This document shows positions 33,260 through 43,300 of a DNA stretch of 54,223 nt, in pieces. The notes beneath the pieces are model-generated. The model saw only the letters and a program-made list of their open reading frames with translations, was not told the origin of the DNA and did no database searches. Every line of letters starts with the position of its first letter. The stretch's first letter is position 1. The position numbers were made by a program, and so were the translations under genes. Source of the stretch: Chloroflexota bacterium (GTDB lineage Bacteria > Chloroflexota > Anaerolineae > Anaerolineales > UBA4823); contig CP070764.1 of the NCBI GenBank assembly GCA_020349245.1, positions 1,874,823-1,929,045 on the forward strand, given 5' to 3'.

Positions 33260-34783
33260 TCAAGGTTTCGGGGATTTGTAAAACACGTATGGTTCTTGTG
33301 GGTAATAATGGTAGAAGGCGCGCTCTGGAAATTCAGCCCGCAAGGCATCATCTGCGGTCGGGTTACGGCTAAAGATGAAAATGAAAGGTGAATCGAGCAG
33401 CGGACTCTGTAAGTCCAGCAGGACGCCGTATTCCGTCCACTGTCTGGGATGAACCACGATTAATGCGGGAGTCAATTCCTGGGCTTGTTCCGTGAAGAAG
33501 GGCTTTAGGTCCGCCTTTTGCATGCCGTACAAACCGTGCATATTGCTTAATCGGGTGGGGACATAGAAAACAAGATTTCCAATCACGAGAATTAGAACCA
33601 CAGCAGAAACGACCAGTGGTCTGAACCGTTTCCAGCCATGAAGCGGAGACCATATTTCTATTGGCTGAATCGGCCAGCCAGCCAGCCATGCAATCCCGGC
33701 AGCGCTGATCAAGGTCAAGCTGAACAGGCCTTCAAAATAATATCGGGGGCCAAAAACCCAAGCTCCAACCCAATAGGCCATATAGCATATAACCAGACTT
33801 GGGAATATGGCTGCGATGAGGATGCCACGCCAGTTGCGACGTACGAGTGCTGCCAAGACACCAATGGGAAGAAAGATCCAGGAGAACCGTCCCCAACCAA
33901 ACAAATCGCTGTATCCAGCTCGTAAGCTGAAGCGAGTATTAATCCTGGCAAGTTGCAGGTTATGACCGGTTTCCGTTAATCCATAGCCCGGTCCAAAACC
34001 GACCTTGTCATACGACCACCAGAGGGTATAGGGATTGCGCAAGGCATCCCCCGTGACAGCATATTGCCAAAAGAATGTGAACGAACCCAAGATGAGTGCA
34101 ATACTTCCAACAGCGATCACGTGCCGGCGAGTCTGCCAATCCGCCCTGATCAGGAGATAGATCCCGTGGATGGCAAAGGGGATCGCGATTGCAACAGCTG
34201 TGAATGGCCGGGTGAGCACCAGTACCCCCAGAGAAATTCCAGCGACAATGGTTGGAAAGATCCGCCGAGAGTGTTTACTATTGCTAAATCCATCTATCCA
34301 AGCCAGTGTAAAAGCGCTACATAAAACCAGGCCCAAGTTGTGGGAGAGAAGTGTTCCGCTGTTGATCAAGAAAAATGGGGAAGTCAATGTTAGCATGGCA
34401 GCAATGATCGCTACTACGTCCCCAAATACCTTTTTGCCTATTCGGTATGTTAACCAAACACCTAGGCCAGCCAATAAAGGATTGACAAGTGCGCGAATAC
34501 CCAGGCGAATGCCAATTGCCAGGACTATTGGCCAACCCAGAGGGTACTTCCCGAATCGTTGGCCATCATGGTCGACAACAAAGGGGACCAGGAAGCTATC
34601 TGATTGTGGGGGAGTGTCAACCGTAAGATGACCACTTGCGATTGCCCGGGCCTGCCAGACATAGGCGATCTCGTCTTCAATATGTGGTATGCCTTCAAAA
34701 TACCTTTCAGTGACAAAATACGTCACCAGGATTGTGAGGAGACTCAGTACAAGGGCGATGCGGTCCGCTCGTGACATTAGCAC
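33260..34783 (-). CDS. GT39/ArnT-like membrane glycosyltransferase (PMT_2 family)
   Basis: 507 residues with about eleven hydrophobic segments. After the first helix comes GIPHIEDEIAYVWQARAIASG (about 31-51; key residues Glu-Asp-Glu), the acidic catalytic motif of GT-C glycosyltransferases that use polyprenyl-phosphate sugars. The hydrophobic core and a C-terminal soluble domain (PALIVVHPRQW onward) follow the ArnT/PMT plan. It would transfer a sugar to lipid or protein on the outer face of the membrane; donor and acceptor are unknown. It begins 20 bases after the bisphosphate nucleotidase stops. A second ATG two codons downstream is an alternative start. Confidence 0.85.
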   Translation of the reverse strand: MLMSRADRIALVLSLLTILVTYFVTERYFEGIPHIEDEIAYVWQARAIASGHLTVDTPPQSDSFLVPFVVDHDGQRFGKYPLGWPIVLAIGIRLGIRALVNPLLAGLGVWLTYRIGKKVFGDVVAIIAAMLTLTSPFFLINSGTLLSHNLGLVLCSAFTLAWIDGFSNSKHSRRIFPTIVAGISLGVLVLTRPFTAVAIAIPFAIHGIYLLIRADWQTRRHVIAVGSIALILGSFTFFWQYAVTGDALRNPYTLWWSYDKVGFGPGYGLTETGHNLQLARINTRFSLRAGYSDLFGWGRFSWIFLPIGVLAALVRRNWRGILIAAIFPSLVICYMAYWVGAWVFGPRYYFEGLFSLTLISAAGIAWLAGWPIQPIEIWSPLHGWKRFRPLVVSAVVLILVIGNLVFYVPTRLSNMHGLYGMQKADLKPFFTEQAQELTPALIVVHPRQWTEYGVLLDLQSPLLDSPFIFIFSRNPTADDALRAEFPERAFYHYYPQEPYVFYKSPKP

Positions 34784-34803
34784 CTGTTCGGTTGAAAACG
34801 AGA

Positions 34804-35799
34804 TTATGCCTTGATCGCCTGGAGACCCTGCAGGGCTTCCTCGTGTAATTGACCATTTGAGGCGAGAATACCGCGATTATTGAGCAACATGCGTCCAGCA
34901 GTAAAATCCAAGTTTTTTCCATGCAGGTCGCTCACTTTTCCCCCAGCTTCTTGAACAATTAGAGAACCGGCAGCCTGATCCCAGATTTTTTCCCGGTAAT
35001 CCGGTTTTTTTGGAGAAAGCAAACGGAGATATAACTCGCCGTTGCCGCGAGCCAGCAGTATATATTTCGCCTGGCTGTCCATTCTCACGGGCTCCACCGC
35101 AATTCCTAGTTCCTGGGCGAAATAATCAATTTGGCTGATATTCGTATGTCCAGATTCAAAGGACCGCAATAATCGGGCTTGATCTGCAGTGGCCGTATCT
35201 GAGACGTGTAACTGCTGCAAAGGATCATCTTCACCCTCGAGTGATGTTATCCAGGCTCCTTCCCCTCTGACAGCGACTGCCAGCGTACCTTTTCCTTCGG
35301 GATCTGTTTGGTATCCTTCTGCCAGGTTCGGGCAACCAAGCACACCGATCTCAACCTGACCATCCTCGATCAACGCCAGGGCCACAGCATACTGATCCCC
35401 TCGCAAGAAACCTTTCGTGCCGTCGATCGGGTCTAAGGTCCAGAATCGAGCGCCGGGCTCACCTGCACCATAATCGACCCAATTGCATACCTGCTCTGGT
35501 GTGCTTTGAGAGGCGTAGCGCGATACGAATTTGGTAACCTGGTCCAGGGTAGCCTGTCCAGCAGGCTGGCGCAAATCGCTGGCATCTTCTTCACCAACCA
35601 GCGGTAGATTAGGGAAAGTTTCCCCCAGAGCTTTTGCGACCAGTGCTTGGGAAGCGAAATCAGCCACCGTTACAGGAGAGCGATCGTCTTTGGTCAATGC
35701 AACCGAAACCAGCTCTTTCTGAACTTGCTTCACCAGAAGCGACGCTTGACGAACGACGTTGATGGCAAAGGCAGTTTCTGGACGGTTAAGATTCAACAT
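34804..35799 (-). CDS. 3'(2'),5'-bisphosphate nucleotidase / inositol monophosphatase family
   Basis: 331 residues. A lithium-sensitive Mg-dependent phosphatase: LPLVGEEDASDL gives Glu70 and Glu71, WTLDPIDGTKGFLRG gives Asp123 and Asp126, and KIWDQAAGSLIVQEAGG gives the C-terminal metal Asp. The long insert between the first two motifs and KGFLRGDQYAVALALIEDG fit HAL2-type enzymes, which convert PAP to AMP and so detoxify a by-product of sulfate assimilation. Cytoplasmic. AAGGATA precedes the ATG at 35799. It lies downstream of rimO with a 33-base gap. Confidence 0.88.
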   Translation of the reverse strand: MLNLNRPETAFAINVVRQASLLVKQVQKELVSVALTKDDRSPVTVADFASQALVAKALGETFPNLPLVGEEDASDLRQPAGQATLDQVTKFVSRYASQSTPEQVCNWVDYGAGEPGARFWTLDPIDGTKGFLRGDQYAVALALIEDGQVEIGVLGCPNLAEGYQTDPEGKGTLAVAVRGEGAWITSLEGEDDPLQQLHVSDTATADQARLLRSFESGHTNISQIDYFAQELGIAVEPVRMDSQAKYILLARGNGELYLRLLSPKKPDYREKIWDQAAGSLIVQEAGGKVSDLHGKNLDFTAGRMLLNNRGILASNGQLHEEALQGLQAIKA

Positions 35800-35832
35800 G
35801 TTGGATATCCTTTCTCCCAGGATTGAATACTT

Positions 35833-37224
35833 CTAGGATGCTAAAAATAATTTCTGAGAATTGTTAACAACAACCCCACTCAAATCATAGGCCAGCGCAT
35901 CCGTGATAAAGACCGGAACCATCTCTCCGATGGGATATTCGCCATCAATTAATGTCAAACCATCAATTTCAGGGGCATCTCGATAAGTGCGTCCCATCGA
36001 AAGTCCATCACCACTTCCCTCGATCAGGACATCAATGGTTTTGCCAACCATTGCCTGGTTCTTTTCAAGCGAGATGCTTTGCTGCAAGGCCATGATCCGC
36101 TCCCAGCGTTCTTGTTTCTCCTCCGCTGGAACAGGATCACCCAGGGCCTCACTCTCTGTACCCGGCTCAAATGAGAATTGGAAAACCCCTACTTTATCAA
36201 ACCGTATTTCCTCAACGAAATCCAGGAGCGCTTGAAATTCTTTCTCGGTTTCACCAGGGTACCCGACGATAAAGGTGGTGCGCAGCGCTAGATCTTGCAT
36301 TTTGTTGCGCATTTTCTCAATTGTTTTATGGACCCAATCAATATTCGCCGGTCTGCGCATACGCCGTAAAATTCCTGGATCGGCATGCTGAAGAGGAATA
36401 TCCAGGTAAGGTATGATTTGGGAATGGGTCGCCATGACATCGATTAATCGATCGGTCACGTATCCAGGAAATGCGTACATGATGCGGATCCACTGTACTC
36501 CTTGGTGGTCAGGATTGATCCCCTGGCGGTGTTTTTGCAGGTCTACGACCATGCTCTCCAACAGTTCCGCCAAGCCATCCTTCATTCCCTGGTCATGCCC
36601 GTAATCCGTTGTATCCTGGGCTATCAGGATAATTTCGCGCATACCCATTTCGTCTAGTAACCTGGTCTCTGAAAGGATAGCATTCATTGGCCTGCTGACG
36701 GCTGTACCTTTGATCAAGGGGATAGCACAAAACGCACACGGACGTCGACAACCATCCGAGATTTTCAAATATGCACTTCGACCCTGAACTGCGACCCGGA
36801 GAATGCCCTCTTTATCCATAACCGTCTTCTCAATCTCAGGGATTTGGTAGATTGGTTCAGGGTGTTTTCCAGGCCGCATCTGTTTGACTACTTCAAGAAT
36901 ATCCATCCAGCGTCGGGTGCCGATGATCCCGTCAATTCCGGGGACTTGCCTCGCGATCTCGCGCCCATAGCGCTGGGTCAGGCACCCGGCAGCGATTAAA
37001 TATTGCTCCTCGCGTTTTTGAGCAGCTAGCTCTTTAAGTACTTGCAACGATTCTTCTTTGGCGGGACCGATGAAACCGCAGGTGTTGACAATCAATACAC
37101 TGGCATTTTCCGGGTTTATTTCAGGAATATACCCTGCCTTGTTCAGCAGCTGGCCCATCGATTCGGAATCTACCGTGTTTTTTGAACAGCCTAAAGAGAT
37201 TAAGTGATACGAATTATTTTGCAT
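35833..37224 (-). CDS. rimO: Ribosomal protein S12 methylthiotransferase RimO
   Basis: 463 residues. A radical-SAM enzyme that adds a methylthio group to an Asp of ribosomal protein S12. The opening ISLGCSKNTVDSESM (Cys13) is the RimO-specific form of the UPF0004 domain. Further cluster cysteines are Cys49 and Cys81, the radical SAM motif is DGCRRPCAFCAIPLIKG (Cys159, 163, 166), and a TRAM domain ends the protein. It is clearly distinct from the miaB at 7845-9221. AAGG is placed just before the ATG at 37224. The upstream RodZ-like gene ends 53 bases away on the same strand. Confidence 0.93.
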   Translation of the reverse strand: MQNNSYHLISLGCSKNTVDSESMGQLLNKAGYIPEINPENASVLIVNTCGFIGPAKEESLQVLKELAAQKREEQYLIAAGCLTQRYGREIARQVPGIDGIIGTRRWMDILEVVKQMRPGKHPEPIYQIPEIEKTVMDKEGILRVAVQGRSAYLKISDGCRRPCAFCAIPLIKGTAVSRPMNAILSETRLLDEMGMREIILIAQDTTDYGHDQGMKDGLAELLESMVVDLQKHRQGINPDHQGVQWIRIMYAFPGYVTDRLIDVMATHSQIIPYLDIPLQHADPGILRRMRRPANIDWVHKTIEKMRNKMQDLALRTTFIVGYPGETEKEFQALLDFVEEIRFDKVGVFQFSFEPGTESEALGDPVPAEEKQERWERIMALQQSISLEKNQAMVGKTIDVLIEGSGDGLSMGRTYRDAPEIDGLTLIDGEYPIGEMVPVFITDALAYDLSGVVVNNSQKLFLAS

Positions 37225-37277
37225 GTTCCTTTACCGTAAAGATAATAGTTTCCTTCACACCATGACCTCGAACAAGA

Positions 37278-38540
37278 TCAGGGAGTCTCAGTTAATAGAG
37301 GTGTTGGACTTGCTACAGGTGTACTCGTTGGAATCTGTGTGGCAGTGGGTGTCGGCAGCAACTCGCCTTCGGGGGTAAATACCTTGTAAACCACTTCCCC
37401 ATACACACCTAGAACGCCCAAATCAGTGTTGTTGAAGAAAACCTGCAACGCAGCCCCGTTTCCAGTTAGCAGTTCGATCTGGAAATCACCTGAGAATGTA
37501 TATGCACTCCCAGGGATGACTCGCCCCTCAAATTCGATATTTTCATCCACAATTACCCGCATCCAGGCTCTGCGCAAGATGGATACGTAAATCTGGACCG
37601 GTGAATCACTCACGATCGGTTCCGCCGTTTCCTGTGGAGCCTCTCCCGCAGGGGGCGGGATTGGATTTTCCTCCAATCCGGGCGAGTCTGTGACCTCTGC
37701 GATGGCTGGTAATTGGGTAACCGTCGTCAATGAAACTTCGCTTGGCGTTCCCTGAGGCGTTGTTTGAAGTGCATCCGCAATCGATGGCACAGTTTCAACA
37801 GGGCTGGGAGCTGCTTGCATGGAGGTGATGCGAATTGTGCCCCAGATGGTAAATGCTATCACCGCCACGATTAATACCGCACCAAGCAACCAATCACTTG
37901 GAAAAGAGCGAAGAAATGGGAGATTTATTCTTCGTCGTTTAGTTTTGGCTTCCGAAGAGATGGGTTTGGTGGCCTGTTTTTCACTGAGCCCAGCCTGCAG
38001 ACCATCCGCGAATTGCAGCAGGACTGGCTCGGGATCCAGACCAAGGAACGTGGCGTAGTTCTGCAGCATGCCTCGACCCTGAACTGGAGATGGCAGTTGT
38101 TCGAGATTTCCTGACTCGAGTGCTTCCAAGTAATGCTGGCGGACATGGGTATTCCGTTCAACTTCCTCCAAGGAGAAACCGAGCATCTCCCGCTGTTTTT
38201 TTAGATTTTCTCCCAGGTTTATAAATATAAGGACTGCGCTGCCTTGGGCTTCATTGACTCGGGGCGGTTGTGCTTCCTCTACATCCGGAGTGGTATCAGG
38301 CGCTGCTCTTTCGGTATGATCGAGCTGGCTAATGAATGGTTGAACATCAATACCCAGGTATTCACTATAAGCTCTCAGGAAACCCTTGACGTGCGCATTT
38401 GAGGGCAGCTGGCTGAAATCCCCCCGCTCCAATGCTGCAAGGTAATGGATGCGGATATATGTCTCTTCTGCAGCCTGCTCCAGAGATATATCCTTATCTT
38501 CGCGAGCCTTGTGCAACTCCCGGCCAATATTATCAGTCAT
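37278..38540 (-). CDS. RodZ-like protein with two tandem HTH domains
   Basis: 420 residues. Two Xre/HTH_25 domains lie at about 5-65 and 108-168 and are clearly related to each other (HYLAALERGDFSQLPS versus HYLEALESGNLEQLPS). A basic patch (KTKRRR, about 199-204) precedes one transmembrane helix (about 217-237). Outside are a Pro/Thr/Ser linker and a DUF4115 domain (about 310-390, with VSILRRAWMRVIVDE and GEVVYKVFTPEG), then a Thr/Pro tail. RodZ links the MreB cytoskeleton to wall synthesis; the usual protein has a single HTH. No mreBCD is in the window. No clear ribosome binding site precedes the ATG at 38540. Confidence 0.87.
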   Translation of the reverse strand: MTDNIGRELHKAREDKDISLEQAAEETYIRIHYLAALERGDFSQLPSNAHVKGFLRAYSEYLGIDVQPFISQLDHTERAAPDTTPDVEEAQPPRVNEAQGSAVLIFINLGENLKKQREMLGFSLEEVERNTHVRQHYLEALESGNLEQLPSPVQGRGMLQNYATFLGLDPEPVLLQFADGLQAGLSEKQATKPISSEAKTKRRRINLPFLRSFPSDWLLGAVLIVAVIAFTIWGTIRITSMQAAPSPVETVPSIADALQTTPQGTPSEVSLTTVTQLPAIAEVTDSPGLEENPIPPPAGEAPQETAEPIVSDSPVQIYVSILRRAWMRVIVDENIEFEGRVIPGSAYTFSGDFQIELLTGNGAALQVFFNNTDLGVLGVYGEVVYKVFTPEGELLPTPTATQIPTSTPVASPTPLLTETP

Positions 38541-38615
38541 TTATTTTTACTCGGGCGAATTGCTTTGGAAATTATTGAGCTGTTTCACGGCAACCAGGTA
38601 TATTGAGGTGCAAAA

Positions 38616-38654
38616 CACCGGCCTAGTAGCACCCAGGCTACAACCAGGCCGGTG
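38616..38654 (-). terminator. Intrinsic terminator of rplI
   Basis: A 9-bp stem CACCGGCCT / AGGCCGGTG enclosing a second 5-bp stem GTAGC / GCTAC. On the minus strand it is followed by TTTTGC. It lies between rplI and the RodZ-like gene, so the latter probably has its own promoter. Confidence 0.7.
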
Positions 38655-38713
38655 AGAGAATGCAATGCAATCAAACTGCCTCACAGCAATTCCTGATGCA
38701 ATATTTGCCGGGA

Positions 38714-39337
38714 CTATTCTACCTCTGTTTCTTCGAAAGGCTCTTCTTCGGAGATAATCTCCTGCTCATCGTCCTCAGTGGAAGATTCAACCTGTTCTTC
38801 TTCTAGTATTTCTTCTTCCACTGATGTTACTTCTTCTTCTTCTTCACTGCTTGGGAGAACAGGTTCCTGGATTACGGGAGCTTCTTGCTCTTCACCTTCA
38901 CCATAGACGATCACTTTCACTTCAGGAATCAGATCAACGGTTAAGCGAATTTCAACCGTGTGTTCACCTAAATTCCTCAGTGGTTGTGAGAGTATCTGGC
39001 GGCGGGTGATCTCCACCCCGGTTTTCGCAGTCAATTCTTCTGCGAGCATCTGGGAGGTGATCGAACCATAGAGTTTATCGGTTTCGCTCGCCTTGGCGGT
39101 GAAGGTCAAAATCATACCGTTCAGCTGCTCAGCGACAGCACTCAGCTCCTCATTCAGAGCTTCTCGCTGGACTGCAGCCTGGGCTTTGATCCTGTCAACT
39201 TGTTTGAGTGCTCCTGGGGTTGCTAGAACTGCGAGACCTTGTGGTAATAGATAGTTGCGACCGTAACCATCAGCTACTCGCTTCACTTCTCCCGCCCGCC
39301 CGAGTTTAAATACATCCTTCAATAGCAATACTTTCAT
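38714..39337 (-). CDS. rplI: 50S ribosomal protein L9 with an acidic C-terminal extension
   Basis: 207 residues, against about 148 in most bacteria. Residues 1-147 are a complete L9: MKVLLLKDVFKLGRAGEV and DGYGRNYLLPQGLA form the rRNA-binding N-domain, then the long connecting helix, then a C-domain with LYGSITSQMLAEEL and EHTVEIRLTVDLIPEVKVIV. The remaining 60 or so residues are roughly half Glu/Asp with Ser, Val and Gln, and probably disordered. L9 binds 23S rRNA near the L1 stalk and limits frameshifting. The usual rpsF-ssb-rpsR neighbours are absent. It has its own promoter at 39435-39463. Confidence 0.93.
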   Translation of the reverse strand: MKVLLLKDVFKLGRAGEVKRVADGYGRNYLLPQGLAVLATPGALKQVDRIKAQAAVQREALNEELSAVAEQLNGMILTFTAKASETDKLYGSITSQMLAEELTAKTGVEITRRQILSQPLRNLGEHTVEIRLTVDLIPEVKVIVYGEGEEQEAPVIQEPVLPSSEEEEEVTSVEEEILEEEQVESSTEDDEQEIISEEEPFEETEVE

Positions 39338-39434
39338 TTTCTCAAGCCCTTTCTTTCAATGGATTACGCTCTGCGTACCTCAAGGTTCACAGAAAGCGTG
39401 CCCGGGCGAAGGGTACAACGCTCCGGGCGCATGG

Positions 39435-39463
39435 ATTGTACCAGATGGGAGGTCAAGCGTCAA
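39435..39463 (-). promoter_or_regulatory. Promoter of rplI
   Basis: On the minus strand TTGACG (39463-39458), a 17-base spacer and TACAAT (39440-39435). The leader is about 90 bases and GC rich, with a possible GCCCGG-type hairpin. Confidence 0.75.
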
Positions 39464-39519
39464 CCAGGCTTGCAGGTTCCTGACCAGTAAAAGGTGGTTT
39501 TTGGTACGGACCTTTCGAG

Positions 39520-39525
39520 TATAAT
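39520..39525 (+). promoter_or_regulatory. -10 hexamer of a leaderless promoter for recO
   Basis: A perfect TATAAT followed by 6 bases and the ATG at 39532. There is no ribosome binding site and only a poor -35. Confidence 0.6.
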
Positions 39526-39531
39526 GCGTTC

Positions 39532-40293
39532 ATGCCCATTCAAGAGCGAACTATCCGTAGCGAAGCAATCGTTCTGCGACATAAGGATTGGGGGGAAGCA
39601 GACCGGATGGTATGGCTCTTTACGCGAAAAGTCGGGAAAGTTCAGGCAATTGCCAAAGGTGTTCGCAAGATCCGGTCGCGAAAAGCAGGTCATCTTGAGC
39701 CTTTCACCTGTACGAACCTGTTAATGGCCCGGGGACGATCTTTTCCAATCATTACCCAGGCGGAAACTGTTGATCCTTTTCACAACTTGAGAAAAAGCCT
39801 GCTCCGCATTGGATATGCTTCGTACATCATTGAACTTTTAGATCGTTTTACCTTAGAAGAGGAAGAGAATGAAAAGCTCTATCGATTGCTGAAGGATACT
39901 TTGAAGCGGATCGATCTTGAAAGTGACCCGAATCTTCCCGTTCGCTATTTTGAGGTCCAATTGCTTGATTTATTAGGGTATCGACCCGAATTGACTCACT
40001 GCGTGAATTGTAGTTCTACAATTCAAGCGGAAGATCAATACTTCTCTGTTTCTATGGGAGGGGTCCTCTGCCCGCGCTGTGGTCCGAAATTTACCGATGC
40101 AACCATAATATCTCTGGATACGCTGAAATATTTTCGTCATTTCCAGCGCAGTTCATTTAAAGAAGCTGCTCGTGCAAAACTGACTCCAGACCTAAACTTC
40201 AACTTAGAGCAGCTCCTGCAAAGATACTTCATGTATTTTTTGGAACGAAATCTGAACACGCCAACGTTTATCCACCGCGTCAGGGAAGAATGA
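39532..40293 (+). CDS. recO: DNA repair protein RecO
   Basis: 253 residues. It loads RecA with RecR onto SSB-coated single-stranded DNA in the RecFOR pathway. An OB-fold N-terminus: RSEAIVLRHKDWGEADRMV, FTRKVGKVQAIAKGVRK and LEPFTCTNLLMARGR. A helical C-domain holds a zinc site of two CxxC pairs, CVNCSS (about 158-163) and CPRCG (about 180-184), as in most RecO of this type. It stands alone and is convergent with the histidine kinase. Confidence 0.93.
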   Translation: MPIQERTIRSEAIVLRHKDWGEADRMVWLFTRKVGKVQAIAKGVRKIRSRKAGHLEPFTCTNLLMARGRSFPIITQAETVDPFHNLRKSLLRIGYASYIIELLDRFTLEEEENEKLYRLLKDTLKRIDLESDPNLPVRYFEVQLLDLLGYRPELTHCVNCSSTIQAEDQYFSVSMGGVLCPRCGPKFTDATIISLDTLKYFRHFQRSSFKEAARAKLTPDLNFNLEQLLQRYFMYFLERNLNTPTFIHRVREE

Positions 40294-40335
40294 CAATAAA
40301 ATAAACCCAACTGGGAGGGGATATACGAGATAAGT

Positions 40336-40357
40336 TCCCATTGCTTGCGCAGTGGGA
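40336..40357. terminator. Possible terminator hairpin between convergent recO and the histidine kinase
   Basis: TCCCATTGC and GCAGTGGGA pair (9 bp, one G-T) around a TTGC loop. The T-run is poor on both strands, so this is a weak call. Confidence 0.35.
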
Positions 40358-40360
40358 TCT

Positions 40361-43300
40361 CTATTGGTGCAGGATATTGTGGATCACTTCGTTTAATACC
40401 CCCACAGAGAAAGGTTTCTGCAGCCAATGAATGTTGCCCGATTCGAGAAGAGTTTGGTCTTTTTCTGAGACCGGGTGTCCGGTGATAAATAGAATCTTCA
40501 CTTCCGGCCAACGTTCCAGGAGGTGCTGGTAAAGCACAACTCCGCCCATCACCGGCATCACGATATCGCTGATGACCATGGCGATTTTTCCCGCTTTCTG
40601 TTCATAAATATCGAGCGCTTCCCGCCCATTGGTCGCAGTCAACACATGGTAATTAGAATCAACAAGCAGTGTTTTCAAGGCTTCTCGGGTTGAGTAGTCA
40701 TCCTCGGCGAGCAACAGGGTTTCACCTGAACCTTTAATCTCTAATCGAAAATCTGGGAGATCCATATCCTCGCTTATGGGTTGTTGAGCGGGTAAATAAA
40801 TATGGAAGGTGGTCCCTTGCCCCAACGCGCTGTGCGCGTCAATATGTCCATTATGCTGTTTGATGATGCCGTACGCTTGTGCCAGACCAAGACCAGTGCC
40901 TTCTCCAACAGCCTTGGTGGTGAAAAAGGGTTCGAAAATATGGGGAAGAACCTCTGCGGGGATCCCTTCCCCGGTGTCGGTGACCGTGATGCGATTCCAA
41001 ACTCCCTCTGGAACATCCGGGCAAGGTGCTGGTTCACCAGCAGCAATCTGAACCTGGTCAAGTTCGAAATGAAGGGTTCCACCATCACTGAAAGCATCCC
41101 GCGCGTTTACTGCCAGATTCATAAAAACCTGCTGCAGCCGTGTTGGATCAGCATTCACCAAATATATACCGGGTTGGTAAGTCAGGGCGATATGAATCGT
41201 TTCTGGTAAAACCCTGCGTAAAAGTTTATCCAATTCTTTAACAAAGGGGAGTAAATCGAGAGTGCTCTGCTCCATAACGGATCGACGGCTGAAATCAAGT
41301 ATCTGCCTGATCAGGCTGGCTGCTCGCTGAACCTGCTGCTGTATGATGGTCAACCTTTCTTGGCTGGCGGATAACAGGTTGGGGTCACGCCTCAACAAAT
41401 CCGCATAGACCACAATTGCAGCCAGGATGTTATTGAAGTCATGGGCAATACCAGCGGCTAATTGTCCTACAGTCGCCAAGCGCTCCTGCATTTGAATGCG
41501 CGTTTGAGTCTCTCTTTCCTGTGTGACCTCACGTATGACCACGACCCACCCACCGGAGCTATCTCCCTGTTCTAAAGGTTGGGTCCCAATTTCAAAAACC
41601 CTTCTTGGGGGCCCCGAAACCTCCAGCTCGTGCCAGATGTTTTGCTGTTCTGGTTTTAAGAAATCTTCTAAAGGACTCTGCCCGAGGTGGGTAAGAATAT
41701 CCCCGGTTTCGAAAACAGCAAGTTTGATCAGGTAGGTTTGGGCAACCGGGTTTGCTAGCACTACCCGCATTTGTTCATCTAACAGAATCACACCCTCGGG
41801 AACTGTATCGATGATGTGCTGCACCTGTCTTGCGTTTTCCTGGATTCTTTCCAGCAAGGCGATGCGTTCGACTGCACCAGCGAGCTGCCTGCTCACCCCT
41901 TCAACGATGGCGATTTCCTCGTCAAGCCAGTCATGGGGTTTTTCTGAAACAAGACATACTCCACCAATCATCCTCCCCTCGGAGATTAGCGGGACAGCTA
42001 ATGAAGCGCGCAGATTGTATCCCTTCAACTCCGATGAGTGAGAAAATAGATGATCATCTTCGGTTAATTTATGCCAATCGTGAATCTGGGTTGCCGGTTT
42101 TCCCCTGTCCATGGCTTCCTGTGTGATCTGCTTGAAAAGATCCACCATGTTGCTTGCCATGCCTTGCTGAAAGCAGTATTCGGCAACCCAGATGCTGCCG
42201 ACATCTAGGCTGAGAGCCCTCAAGGTGTGTTCAAGCGTGATCTCCAGCAGGTGCTCCAGGTCCGAGGCTGCGGTGACTTCCGTGATGATAGCATTGAGTG
42301 CTTCCAATTGGGCGGTTCGGCGCCGGGTTTCATCAAAGAGACGAGCGTTCACCAATGCTACTGCTGCCTGACGGGCAAAGGTAAGCATGACTTCCTGCTC
42401 TGTATCAGAACCCATATGAGGCTCATCGTAATAGCAAAGGATTGTAGCAACGACATTATCCTTATAAATTAACGGCCAGGCATCCATGCCCAGAAAGCCT
42501 TCCTGAATCCCGTTACTTCTTAAGATGGAATTAGCAGGTAGCTGTTGAATATCAGGGATCAGGGTCGGAGTTGAGCTGCTGAATACTTGTTCCTCGGATA
42601 CCTGTGGGAAACTTTGGGTGATTTGTTGAAGGTGATCCGCAGATAGATTCTCAGACCAGGCCGCGGTAACCTGCCCATTCTCTTTTGGCAGGTAAAGTGC
42701 AGCTCGATCTGCCTGCCCCAGTAACATCGCCCCCTTGCCAATGCTCTCGATTACCTCTGAGGGGGTTAATGGACGGTTGAGGCCTTCACTGATTGTGGTT
42801 AAATGGGACATCCGTTCGGCTTGGTCCCGGGTGGCTGCAAAGAGCCCAAGGCGTTCTAAGACCTGTCCGACCTGGTTGGTTACTTTCTGGACAAGCAAAA
42901 TCTCTCCCTCCAGGAATTTTCGCGGAACCTGGGAAATTACCTGTAAAATCCCCACAACCTCACCCCCAAAAATGATTGGGACGATCAGCAGGGAGGCAAC
43001 GCCGCGATCCATGCCTGAATCGGGCATGCTGACCAGTAGCGGATCGGTTTGCACATCATCAATAGCCAGCGGTGAGCTGGTTTCAAGTAAGGAAGTCAAG
43101 ACTGGATTGCTGATGACAGGAATCTGTTTTCCCAATATATCAGGCCGGTCAGCATGGTGGTATTCCGCAATTATTTGAGCCATGGTGAGCTGCGAGTTGA
43201 ACAATGCGAAACTAACTTCTGGAACCAGGAGGAATTTCGCCAGCTCAGAACAGATCAAATTTAATGCGACAGTTAGATCGTTTTCTGTTGCCGTGATGGC

